From positions 682,001 to 746,000 of the forward strand of contig JAGFBZ010002268.1 in NCBI GenBank assembly GCA_018398805.1: 64,000 bases of DNA, given 5' to 3'. Shown here in pieces: positions 1 through 10,449 of the stretch. This DNA is from Hirundichthys speculiger. Lineage: Eukaryota > Chordata > Actinopteri > Beloniformes > Exocoetidae. How positions within the stretch are numbered: position 1 is the stretch's first letter; each line of letters begins with the position of its first letter. Made by a program: the position numbers and the translations under genes. Under the pieces are notes generated by a model. It saw only the letters and a list, made by a program, of their open reading frames with translations, ran no database searches and was not told where the DNA came from.

Positions 1-89
1 ACTAGTGAAAAACGGCAACTGTAAATGTAGTTGGGTGTACCCAGACTGTACTGGGGTAATCTAATTAGCAGAAAAATGATGTGTAGCAC

Positions 90-1197
90 CTTGAGGACCA
101 AATCTGACCCAAATGCTCCCTTGACATCAGTAATGATGGCTCCTGCATCTTTGTACTGCTGGTCAGAGAACTGAGATTCATCTCCAGCTCCACTCTCAAC
201 CTGCACCTTGAAGCCCTGTTTGACCAGTGCTTGAACCCCAGCAGGTGATAGAGCCACACGGCGCTCATTCTGAACAGTCTCCTTAGGAACTCCAACAACC
301 AAGTTCTTGTAGGGTACACCTAAATACACAAACAAGCTGATAGTTTAGCCTGCAATTCATCACGTCTCCTTTCATAAACAAATATGGATCCCACGAATAT
401 TAAATGAAAGATAAGTGGAAGGAATTGGTTTGTTTTTATGTGGCCACACAAGCAGAGCATGCGTGTGGAGCTGAGATTGTGCAGCAGGGTCGGGTTACAC
501 ATTTCTCTCCATACATGGCATAGTGACCTCGCCTTCATGGTGACATAATTAGCAAGCGATTGGCGCTGAGCCACCACCGACACAGAGAGAGGCCTGGACT
601 GTTCAAGACTCACTGAAAATTCAATGTTACAAGTGACTTCTTGTTCTTAGTTCTTAGTGACTCATACAACTCTCATAAACACTCTGTGACAATGTGCTCT
701 GCAAACTGGCCGCATAAACAACAATCTCTTAACAGAATCAGCCAGACAGCAGTTAAGATTTGACATGTCACCTTTAACTGACCTCTCATGAGCTCTTAGA
801 TGTTAGCAGCACCTGCAGGTCATAGAGACTAAAGCTATTGCCTGTTTCACAACAGTTTTGCCTATTTTGGGAACATCTCGAGCAACCTGCTCCAAACTTT
901 TCATGATCTGAGGAGATTTTCACTCCTCCGAGCCAAAAAAAGCGTGTCCTCGGGTGAACTTTTATGCTCTCATTTCTTGACTCAGACACGGGGGAAAGCA
1001 CGCAAACACAGGCAGAAATGCTGTAAGGTTAAGCTGAGGGATTTTATTAGAGCTGTGTATTTCCTACCTCTGGGCGCCTTTTGGTCCCATAATGCAGGGA
1101 AAGTCCTGAAATGCCTCCTTCCGAGTATTTTCTGATGGACCCTTCTATGGGACAAAACAAGACAGGAGCTGGTGATGGATCGCAGAAGGGTCGACAT
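90..1197 (-). CDS. nnt: NAD(P) transhydrogenase, mitochondrial (5' end only, runs off the left edge)
   Basis: Inner mitochondrial membrane enzyme that couples proton re-entry to hydride transfer from NADH to NADP+, supplying matrix NADPH. Two coding exons are visible on the minus strand. Exon 1 (1197-1068) begins with ATG and encodes an Arg-rich presequence with the segment [13 protein letters not shown], as expected for a mitochondrial targeting peptide; it ends in phase 1 at a gtagga donor. Exon 2 (319-90) follows a tag acceptor and encodes the start of the alanine-dehydrogenase/PNT N-terminal domain: [44 protein letters not shown] and SDLVLK, matching remembered vertebrate NNT. Phases join (G|GT at the splice). 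The rest, about 1,000 residues with the membrane and NADP-binding domains, lies left of the window. The promoter should be just above 1200. Identification is by family motifs and is firm. Confidence 0.93.
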
Positions 1198-1199
1198 GG

Positions 1200-2780
1200 C
1201 CGCGTCCTCCCTGAGACTCCTGCTGGCTCTTGACTATGAAAACCAGATAGCAGAGCAGAGATAGGTGATACGGCAACACTGACTCTGACTCTGTTGTCAA
1301 ATAACACAGAACATTTTGATCTCCTTAAGTGGGTCCAGAATCCCCCAGTCACACACTTGGGCCACCTGTAGTGCAAGGCCTACAGACAGCAGAGTGTCAT
1401 TTCAGCCCTGCAGGACACAACACATGTACTCTTAAGGCCCAGGGTTGATTGAGCACTACAGGCTTGTTCGCGAGATCTGGAATTATGACGGCACAGAGGG
1501 AAACTCTGCCAAGTCTGGCCTGGTTGCTGTGAGCAGGGACAGAGGAGTCAGTGCTCAGACAAAATGCTGCAAGCCTAGAGGAGATAACTAATAGCTTAAA
1601 CATACAGGCAACCTTCAACACAATGAAAACTGGGTAAACCTTTCATGTGCTGACCTTTAATAAAAACACACCAAGTCATGAGAAAATAAAAAAATATATG
1701 TGGAACAACTTCTAATACTGCAGAAATGGCACAAGAAAAAACTGGATGTTTTGATTTTTGAGAAAGAACTATTGGGTCTAATAGTGCATTTTCCATTCAT
1801 TCAGTCAGTCACTGAATTACAGTCAATCAGCGTCCTTCACTCTCCACTTTCCATTAACTCATCATAAACTGAGAAACTAGTGGATGGTGCAGTTATTGTC
1901 GACTTGCCTTTCAGATTCTCAGAAAGAGCAGGTTAAATGTTCAAATTCTCTTCAGCAGCAGGGTCACCTGTGTGATGTCCTACCCAAAATCCCTCCGTGT
2001 GCTTTCACAGAAGGACAGACAACCCTCCACAGTTTCGATTTCAATGCTGCTCTATTTATATCTAAAAAGCAACCACGTGACAGTACTCACAACTACCCAT
2101 GAAGTAGGTCAACTTCTTGCTGTTTTTATTTTTACCTTGAAATTAAAGCTTAACATGTTAAAATGTGTAATAATTGTCAGGAGTTTTTTTTAAATTATAA
2201 TTATTTAATTGCATTTCATTTTATTGTAAAAGGCACGAACCGGTGGTCTTGCGGAAATACCTCCCGTTTCCCAAACAAGTCAAATATATCTAAAAAGTCA
2301 AAATAGTGCCCACGGTACTGGGAAGAAGAAACTGTTTCATTTTTTTTTTTTTTTTTGATTAAGTGTAGTTTTCTTTCTAAACGGATAGTGGTGCCAAAGA
2401 GCCAGTGAACAAAATGATGGACGAAAATCATAAATATGCACCGTGTGTTTAAGACTTAGTTGTGAAATGGACAGTAATTTTTTTCATTATTCTTAATCAT
2501 TATAAGGGATGAAGTTATACTAAAAGACATAGTCTAAAACATTCCTATTTTTGATATAAAGGTAACGGCTGGAAACCTCATGACTCTGAACGCAGGGAAA
2601 TGTTTTGGTTGGCCATCTAGTTTTAACTGCCGCACATGGATTTTTGTAAACATTGGCTGCTCGTTTGCTCTTGTCGCCGGCATTGATGAATTTTAACCGT
2701 CCATTGACTGGTGTCAGTCGTTATCTGGTAAGTCAGTAATGAACGCAGTTACATGAGGCTGTAGCAGCAGACACCCTGCT
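1200..2780. other. Spacer between divergent nnt and afg2b
   Basis: No gene recognised. The part near 1200-1400 is relatively GC-rich and should hold the nnt promoter; about 2640-2760, with a possible donor gtaagt near 2728, is a candidate noncoding first exon of afg2b. A T17 run lies near 2340. Confidence 0.4.
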
Positions 2781-2805
2781 GTAGCTGTATATCGCCTTGC
2801 TATAG

Positions 2806-3066
2806 CAGCATGGTGGCTTGGTGGTTAGCATTATTGCCTCACAGCAGAAAGGTTCTTGGTTTGAATATGTGAAGTGTATTTCTTCTCATAGTTTCGTGGG
2901 TTTTCTCCGGGTACTCCGGCTTCCCCTTACTTTCCAAATACATGTATGTTTAGTTGGTGACTTTAAATTGCCTGTAGAAATTAGTGTGTGTGTGGTTGTT
3001 TGTCTATATGACGCCGTGGTCTCCCTTGTAAAAGAGATAGATCTCAATGGGACTAATTGTCCCAAT
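2806..3066 (+). repeat. tRNA-derived SINE-like repeat
   Basis: Begins with a tRNA-like head (gcatggtggcttggtggtta, then ggttcttggtttgaat as a decayed B box), followed by the tail familiar from fish genomes (cgtgggttttctccgggtac, ggtgactttaaattgcctgt). It lies immediately upstream of the afg2b first coding exon. Family assignment is from memory. Confidence 0.6.
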
Positions 3067-3161
3067 TAAAGACAGGCTAGTAACGTTTCATGAGTTTGGC
3101 TACTTTGTGTAACTAACGTTCTCTGTTTGTCTTTAGTGGTCTCAGGGTGTCTTCATGGACA

Positions 3162-4454
3162 ATGAAGTCTCTGAGGCTTTTGCCAGTCGAGCCCTTAGAC
3201 CGGGGCTCTCAGAGATGCAGGCTTGGTCCGGGCTCGATGTCAGCACTGGGTCTGAATTTGGGGTCTCCTCTGCTGGTATCTGTCCCCGGGGGGAGCTGCC
3301 TGTGCACCGCCTGGCCCCGGCCTGACCTGGCGGAGGGGTTTCTGCAGATGGACTTGAAATGTGTCACTCCAAGTCTGATGCTTCAGCTCCCAACACAGCT
3401 GAACGTAGACCCGGGTCAGCTTACACCTGTCACCTGCCCAAAACTTAAAGGTGTTAAAGTATCCGTTGTAGTCCAGAGTGTTGATTTTAAGAAACATACC
3501 CATCCTCGCCTCGTTCACGAGCTTGTAAAGGACATGCTGAAAGGTGTATATGTCCACGAGGGATATGTTGTAAGCCTGGAGGCTTTAGATCTAGAGATCA
3601 GATATGTCGTTGTAGAAAGCATCAATCCAGATTCCACCAGTGCTGGAGTTATCACATCAAAGACTGCTGTGGAGGTGGCTGACATCCAGACTATCCGACA
3701 TTACAGAAGTCAGTTGCAGGACCAGCACACGGTGCCACTGGGAGGACTAGAGGAGGTCAGCTTTAACGTTATGACTTCGCTCACATTCATCTGCAGTGTT
3801 TATCCAAAGTGTTAGTTTATTTTGTACTTTACTGCAGGTTTGTGCATCCCTGAGAGAGATGCTGCAGCTGCCACTGCTCTATCCAAACACCCTCAGCTCC
3901 CTGGGTTTGTCCTGTCCCAGGGGTGTGCTCTTGGTGGGACCTCCAGGAGTGGGAAAGACCATGTTGGTTCGCAAGGTGGTTGGGGAAGTTGGTGCCAGCA
4001 TGGTAGTAGTCAGAGGTCCAGAGGTGAATATAATCTTGACACAATTTTGTGTGGTAGTTTGGGTTTTTACGTTGTTCTGGTAGTTTTAGTGAGTGTAAAT
4101 TTGCATAGTTGCTGCAGAAAGATAAACTAAATGAATATCTTTTGACTTAATGAACCTCTCCAGTCACTGGGTGAAATGTTTCACACCAAGTCTAAAGTAA
4201 ATTGATGCCTCTTGTTTTATTTTATCAAAAATCAACATTTATTTGTTTCCACATTTGAAAATATGTCTTTGGTATACTATCAGTTGAAGGATATAAATGG
4301 TTCACAGATTAGTGCATCCAACTTCTGTCTACATTCACACTGGCATTAAATGTCATGGAAAATTTGGAAATATATGCTATATATGTAAAAAAAAAAAAAA
4401 AAAATCTGAAGCCAGAAAGGGCAAATAATATAGTATTTTTTTTTTTTTGTGTGT

Positions 4455-4545
<91 letters not shown>

Positions 4546-7500
4546 CAAATACTGTATATATACAATACTGTTGATATTTGTATCAATAGATATTAATGAA
4601 TTACTTAAAGCTATAGCCAATAAAGGACAAAGTAAAGTGTGTGATAAGTTTGCAATTTATAAAGAAGAACTTAATGACTGTGAATAAATGCAGTTGATTA
4701 TCAGTAGTAATGATGAATGATTATGTCAGGTGGTGGGATCACGGCCGGGTGAGAGTGAAGAAATGTTACGAGCCGTGTTCGACCGGGCTCGGTGTGCAGC
4801 AGAAGAGGGTCCCTGTGTGTTGTTCTTGGATGAGCTGGATTCTCTGTTTCCAAGGAGAACTGGCTCGTCTGCACCAGAGAACCGGCTGGTGGCTCAGCTT
4901 CTCACATTAATGGACGGGATGGATCAGTCGGATCACTTCCTCATCGTCGGAGCCACAAATAGGCCAGACAGCTTAGACTCTGCACTGCGCAGGCCTGGAA
5001 GATTTGATAGAGAGGTGCTATATTCCATTTCATCAAATAGTTTTCATCTTTTTATTCTTGTAGATGGAAGACATAAACTATCAGATCAGTAGACTGGTGC
5101 AGGTAGAAGTAAATAAACATTTGAGCTTTCGTCTTTCCTTCAGGTCATCATCGGTGTTCCCACCTTGCAGCAGAGGAAGGCCATCTTGTCTGTTTTGTGT
5201 GAGGGGATGCCTGTGTTTCCTAATGTAAACATGGCTGAGCTTGCACAAAGAACTACTGGATATGTAGGAGCAGATCTCTGTGCCCTCTGCAGGGAAGCGG
5301 CCATGCAAGCTATAAGGGAAAATGCAAAGGTGAATTCAGGAGTACTGACTTAAAAAAAAACACTGGTATTCATACAAAACACTGAGACATCTACTAGGAT
5401 ACACTTATTTGACATCTTAGCAGATGCCACCACATTGTCCCATTGTGCACACTGGGCCATGCCCCACCTTTAAAATATTCATGCAAATCTTTTCACAACT
5501 CTTTGGTTAATTCTGCTCCGAAACTTTTACCACTTTGGTCCATCACCTCTTCTTTTAACTCAGAACTCAGAAGAATCAGTGCTGTAGTTTTGAACACAAT
5601 GCATTTTCCATGTGTTGCCTGATATTTCAGTTGCTTATATTTTTATTTTATAAAACTTGCATATATTTCAGCAGGTGACTGTTTTGGACTGTAGGCTGAT
5701 TAGTTTAGCACCTGGTCATGTTTACTACAGGATCATGCTGTTGTACTGTCTCAGAACTGTAATTTGACTCCATCATCCTAAAGAAAGACGTCATTTAGAT
5801 GGTTGCATAGGCTGCTCCTCAACCTGCATTCACCGTTCAATTTTAATTTCACACTCACAGAATTTTAACATGCATTTGTAAAGGCAGTGAAGAACTACAT
5901 TCAATAACAGCAGTTTCTAAAGCCTGTATGTTGTACTCCATGACAAATCATGTCGTGCTGCCTGATGGGATTGAAGATCGTGTCTGTTCAATAATGATTC
6001 TCAAGCAAATTAACTGAATTAGCGACAGAATGTTCCTCCTATAGTACAAGATTTTTTTTTTCTATCCTTTTTTGACCCCACTCAAATTTTTTGAAAGACT
6101 GTTTGCATCAAAGTTGAAATCTTTCTATATGTATTTTAACAATAACACTTACATTTTTCAGTTAAATGTAGAGTTTAAGGGTCTGATCTTCCGCCAGATC
6201 TCCTAAAGCCACTATTAAGGGATAGCGGGTAGCGGGAGGGGCGTTCCCCCGCAAAGAACGCAATCTTCCACCTTGCTTAACCCTCTATCTCACCTGCGCT
6301 ACCCGCTATATTATGCATGGGAGTGGTTATGGCGTTCCACCTGTTAAACCAATCAGTGTGTCAGTAGCCATTGCCTTTAAGAGCAGGTTGCGCTACCTGC
6401 AAACCGCTATGGAGCGTCTTTTCATCCAGATCAGAGCAGCTTGCATGAGCAGCTCGTCTGGAACTCTGCTGTAGAGCTTCCTCCTCCTCTGCACTGATAA
6501 ATTTACATAAAAATATTTTTACACATACAATTCCTGTCGGCTACCTGAAAGTCCCAGATAGTTGGTGCGCTCCCAGTAAACACGCTCTGGTCGTCTATGG
6601 TTTAACAAAACGATCTCTGCCATTTTCTCAGGGGCTCAACTGAGGCCAAATGATGCTTTTAAAACAAGAGTTAATTGAAGAGGTGGAGACGTTTGTGCAC
6701 GTCTACATGTGATCAGGTGGTCTTATCACCCGCAACCCTAAACCTGCGATCGCAAGATACCGAGTTTGTGTGGAAAGGGCAAAAGACACGGCCATGGCCA
6801 CATCTAGTAAGCAATGGAGTCGGCATAATGGGTAGCGGCTTTGGATAGCGGCTTTAGCGAGCGGAAAATTGCATTAGCGGTTAGCGGAGGTTCCTATGGA
6901 GCGGGTAGCGGCTAGTGGTAATGGATAAGGGGCCTAAATGATTTGCAAATTAATTGATACAAACATCCCTTTTTTTTTTTTGGAAAGAACATAGATGATG
7001 AATTCTTTGTCTTGTGTTTTTCTGATATTTTTTGTATTCAGGGTTCAGAAGAGCAGATGGTGGATATGAAGCACTTTGACGAGGCTCTGAAGTTGGTGCA
7101 TCCTTCGTGCCTGCGGAGCAGCCTTGGAAGGACGGAGCTCTCTCCAGTGCTTTGGGAGCAAATAGGAGGTCTAGATGAAATCAAGATCAGACTAAGACAA
7201 GTAACTGTCAATGAATGACTAAATTGCACAATTAAAAATACAAAGAGTTGTCATGATCTGTCATTTGAAGATCCCATATCTTCAAATGACAGATCATATG
7301 ACTATCTACTTTCTGCTTCCTAAACCTGATCATAAGACACCACTTCTCTTTGTCCTTCTGCATTAGAGTATTGAGTGGCCTATGAGATACCCAGAGGCAT
7401 TTGTTCGTCTTGGACTGTGTCGGCCTCGTGGGGTGCTGCTCTATGGACCTCCGGGATGTGCAAAGACAACACTTGTCAAAGCTGCAGCCACCTCTTCCCA

Positions 7501-8622
7501 CTGTACATTCCTGTCTGTCAGCGGTGCTGACCTCTACTCTCCCTATGTCGGTGACTCAGAGAAGGCTTTAGCGCAGGTGCTTTCTTTTCACAATCTGCAG
7601 CATGCGGACGATAGAGTTTGTGTCCTTGTGGCTGTTATCTATAACCCCTGCACCTCTTTGTAGCTCTTCCGCCAGGCCCGGGCCTGTGCTCCCTGCATAC
7701 TGTTCCTCGATGAGATCGACTCGCTGATTGGGTCACGGGCGAACAGTGAGACACCGAATAGTGTGCAGACACGTCTCCTGTCTGTGCTCCTGAATGAGAT
7801 GGATGGGATTGGCCTGAAGACGCTAGAGAGGAGAGGGACAGAAAAGATCCTCCAGGCAGAAAGAGTCGAGACGTACACACAGGAGGAGGTGAGAAGTTTT
7901 GGAAATGTGCCTAACTCTAGCACAACAGGCTATCGATACCATCACGCATTTGATATAATGGGTTGCTTTATGTTTTTGATAGTTGGAGTGTCAGGAAGTG
8001 TGTAACAAAGATGTGATGGTTGTAGCTGCCACAAACAGACCGGACTGTTTAGACAGTGCCCTCCTCAGGCCTGGCAGACTGGACCACATCATCCATGTCC
8101 CACCACCTGATCAGCAGGTAAAATATTCATCCGAAGGCCTTTAAGATATATGGCATCAAACTTCAAGACTTCCAAGAGTGATTTAGAGGAGTACAACAAC
8201 GGTGTCTTTTGAATCTATAAATAACTAACTTTATTTGTGCATCAACTTGTGTGTCTAGGCCCGAATTGCCATCCTTAAAGTGTGCACAAAGTTGATGCCC
8301 ATTGGTGCAGATGTGTGTCTGGAGGGGCTGGCTGCAAAGACTGATCTTTACTCTGGAGCTGACCTGGAAAATCTGTGTAAAGAGGTGAGCTTATTTGAGG
8401 GCAGTTTTCTCAGACCTGGAAACTGAATGTATAATTATTTTCTGCTGAAAACATGTTGAGTATCTGAAATGTGTTTTTATGTACTAGGCTGCTCTCCTGG
8501 CATTGCTTGATGAGGGCATGGAGGCTTCAGCCATCAAACATGGACATTTCCTCCATTCAATCAACAAAATGAGTCCTTCTCTCACCGCCCAACAGATCCA
8601 CACATATCAAACACAACCCTAA
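3162..8622 (+). CDS. afg2b: AFG2B/SPATA5L1, AAA+ ATPase of ribosome biogenesis
   Basis: Type II AAA+ ATPase with two ATPase modules; with AFG2A and partner proteins it acts on pre-60S ribosome maturation. Coding exons: 3162-3755, 3838-4023, 4730-5014, 5144-5329, 7042-7200, 7367-7576, 7664-7888, 7983-8117, 8259-8384, 8488-8622. The sum is 2,241 nt, 746 residues, against about 753 in human. D1: Walker A GPPGVGKT (exon 2), Walker B LFLDELD and sensor VGATNRPD with RRPGRFDRE (exon 3). D2: GPPGCAKT (exon 6), LFLDEIDS (exon 7), AATNRPD and LRPGRLD (exon 8). The N-terminus ([19 protein letters not shown]) matches SPATA5L1 rather than VCP or SPATA5. ATG 3162 was chosen as the first in-frame Met after the acceptor at 3136; the upstream frame has only GTG. 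Every intron is phase 0. The exon 3 donor (GAG|gtgcta) is weak. Poly(A) signal aataaa at 8676. Confidence 0.95.
4384..4548. repeat. Poly(A)/poly(T) tracts, (AT)n microsatellite and short (CA)n
   Basis: In afg2b intron 2: an A run near 4387, a T run ending near 4448, then a near-perfect (AT)n from about 4459 to 4535, ending in a short CA run. Open frames here are low-complexity Ile/Tyr artefacts. Confidence 0.95.
6178..6940. repeat. GC-rich repeat insertion in afg2b intron 4
   Basis: A sharply GC-richer block inside an AT-rich intron. It carries iterated copies of gcgggtagcgg/tagcgg (about 6223 and 6830-6920) and inverted copies (cgctacccgc near 6297). The two ends are weakly inverted (tttaagggtctgatcttccg versus the complement of the right end, tttaggccccttatccatta), which suggests a non-autonomous DNA element, possibly PIF/Harbinger-like. 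Class is uncertain. Confidence 0.5.
7253..7297. repeat. Perfect 20-bp inverted repeat with 5-nt loop
   Basis: Arms 7253-7272 and 7278-7297 are exact reverse complements around the loop cccat. It lies in the short intron 5 of afg2b (7201-7366), with its 3' arm ending 69 nt before the exon 6 start. Confidence 0.9.
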
Positions 8623-8869
8623 TGATGATCCCCTTTTTATTGCTATATTGTACAATAATGCACATAGTGATTTGAAATAAAATTTGTCAAATCCAACTTC
8701 TGTTTCTTTTGTTTTTTTCTTTTAAGCGATTAAAAAGGACTTATGTTGACAACCTACTTGTTAATGTAAACCAGCCATTTACTTTCACTTTTGAAGTGTA
8801 GCCACAAGAGGGCGCTGCACAAAGAGGAAACATATTGATTATCATTAATGCATTGACCTGAAGGGATGA

Positions 8870-8994
8870 ATAAAAGTGCAGGAAGTGTCATCTGTCTACG
8901 TGCCTTTCACCTCGTACAATCTCTCCTCCATCCTACATCAGCCCAGCCACCGCTGTGCTTCACTAAGAGACTTCAGGGACGTTTGAGCAGCAGG
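8870..8994 (+). other. Probable 5' noncoding exon of the C15orf48 homologue
   Basis: After a TATA-like ataaaag near 8869 the sequence runs to gagcagcag|gtgagaag, a good donor at 8995. The next acceptor (tttctttag, 9091) opens the exon with the start codon. Inferred from splice signals only. Confidence 0.5.
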
Positions 8995-9110
8995 TGAGAA
9001 GCTTCACAGAGCTCCCTTTAGCACTTGTCTCCTGTAATTCTGCCAACTGATGTTCAGGCATAGCAAGTTCATTTGTAAAAATTTTCTTTAGGTGTTTGGA
9101 ATTTTTCAAG

Positions 9111-10002
9111 ATGGTGGGATTTTTCCAGATGTTGAGAAAGAAAAAGGAGGTAAACTATCTGTCCCTTTTATTACAATAATTATTATTTTACTTAATTGTG
9201 TTTGAGACCTTGAGTTATTTTAACAGAAATTACAACAGAAAAATTCCTCAGAAAGTTGTTTTGAAATTAATCTTGGTTGGATTAACTGATTTTAGTTGGA
9301 ATTCTTGCCATATGCATTGTGTTCTTTAACATTTACTATTATGTTGGACATGAAATAATTGTATTACATGTGTTCCAGTTGATCCCTCTGATTGGGTTCA
9401 TGGCGTTTGCTGCAACAGGTGCCACCTCTGCTGCGATCTACTTTCTGCTTACTAAACCTGATGTTATGTGAGTGGGGTTTTTTTTAATTTTTTTGCTGTG
9501 ATAAAATCGCATGAAAAATGCTTGATAATATTAATAATTTAACGTTTTACTATATGTTGTAGTTTAAACAAGACTAAAAATCCAGAACCATGGGAAAGAC
9601 TGGACCCATCAAAACCACAAAAGGTAATATCTTGACTTAATTTACTTGTTTTAACATTTTATTATATTTGGATTTACGATCAACAAGTCTTTTGATTCTT
9701 GCTGGCACTGTAAACACACGCAGTCTTAAAGCCAGCAGCTAAAATTTGCTGAGTCACTTCTGAAAAAATGGTATCATTAGTAAACAGTCATGCACAGTGA
9801 TGCCAGAGAAATTATATCAATATTGCAGCACTGAGTAGCACGCCCAATGTGCACCTACTCATATTTACTTTTGAGAAAACAAAATTTAAAAGTCCTGTTA
9901 AACCTCATTTGCATTTATGGCATTTCGCTACAGCTTATCACCATCAACCAGCAGTGGAAACCAGTGGAGGAGCTGGAGCTGGTGAAGTCCCTTACCAAGT
10001 AA
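9111..10002 (+). CDS. c15orf48: C15orf48/NMES1 (MOCCI) homologue, NDUFA4-like mitochondrial microprotein
   Basis: Small single-pass inner-membrane protein; in mammals it replaces NDUFA4 in respiratory complex IV during inflammation. Coding exons 9111-9149, 9379-9467, 9563-9623 and 9934-10002 join in phase to 258 nt, 85 residues (human 83). Visible features: a short basic start (MVGFFQMLRKKKE), a hydrophobic helix (LIPLIGFMAFAATGATSAA), then KNPEPWERLDPSKPQK and LITINQQWKPVEELE, closely matching remembered human NMES1. It is the next gene after afg2b on the same strand, as in human. The transcript continues through the miR-147 hairpin to aataaa at 10427. Expression control cannot be read directly; in mammals the host gene is NF-kB inducible. 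Confidence 0.94.
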
Positions 10003-10069
10003 AAAAAAAAAAAATGGACATCTTCTCTTTCGATCCAGAGTCTGACAGCATGCCTGCCCCCCCCCCCAT

Positions 10070-10144
10070 CAGTCAAACAGAATCCTTTCTGCACAGACTA
10101 GGGCACGTTGACATTCAGTGTGCGGAAATGCTTCTGCTCAACTG
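10070..10144 (+). ncRNA. mir147: pre-miR-147 hairpin in the c15orf48 3' UTR
   Basis: The 3p arm at 10118-10139 begins gtgtgcggaaatgcttctgc, the mature miR-147/147b sequence apart from its last base as I recall it. The 5p strand 10078-10095 pairs with 10119-10136 over 18 positions with only two mismatches, and 10070-10073 pairs with 10141-10144; the loop is about 22 nt. In human, miR-147b likewise lies in the C15orf48 3' UTR, so coding gene and microRNA share one transcript. Confidence 0.95.
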
Positions 10145-10426
10145 GTGGGGCTTCACCCTGCTCTAGTGGCAATGCAAGGACATCCTCCGCATCAACAGAG
10201 AAATACGTGTAACACAGATGTAAAAGTATGTAAAGGTGACTCTGTTTCACCAACTATTGCTTGGAATCAAGAAATGTTTTTTGTTTCGTTTTATATTGAG
10301 GCAGCTGTGGTTAATTTATCGGGTCTGGTAGTCATAGCAACCCAGATGTTCTTAATGTAGGTGTGAATGTGAAATAGTGTGTGAGCATTAAAGACATGAC
10401 ATGAAATTAATGTACTGTACAGTGTC

Positions 10427-10432
10427 AATAAA
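10427..10432 (+). terminator. Poly(A) signal of c15orf48/miR-147
   Basis: Canonical aataaa about 425 nt after the stop codon and 283 nt after the miR-147 hairpin; the first canonical signal downstream. Confidence 0.6.
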
Positions 10433-10449
10433 TTATTGTTGTAAACATT

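Noticed and set aside
3147..3161. Upstream GTG start for afg2b
   Set aside because: GTG is not an expected eukaryotic start; the in-frame ATG at 3162 gives an N-terminus matching the family.
4309..4620. Several overlapping Ile/Tyr repeat frames
   Set aside because: They are translations of the (AT)n microsatellite in an intron.
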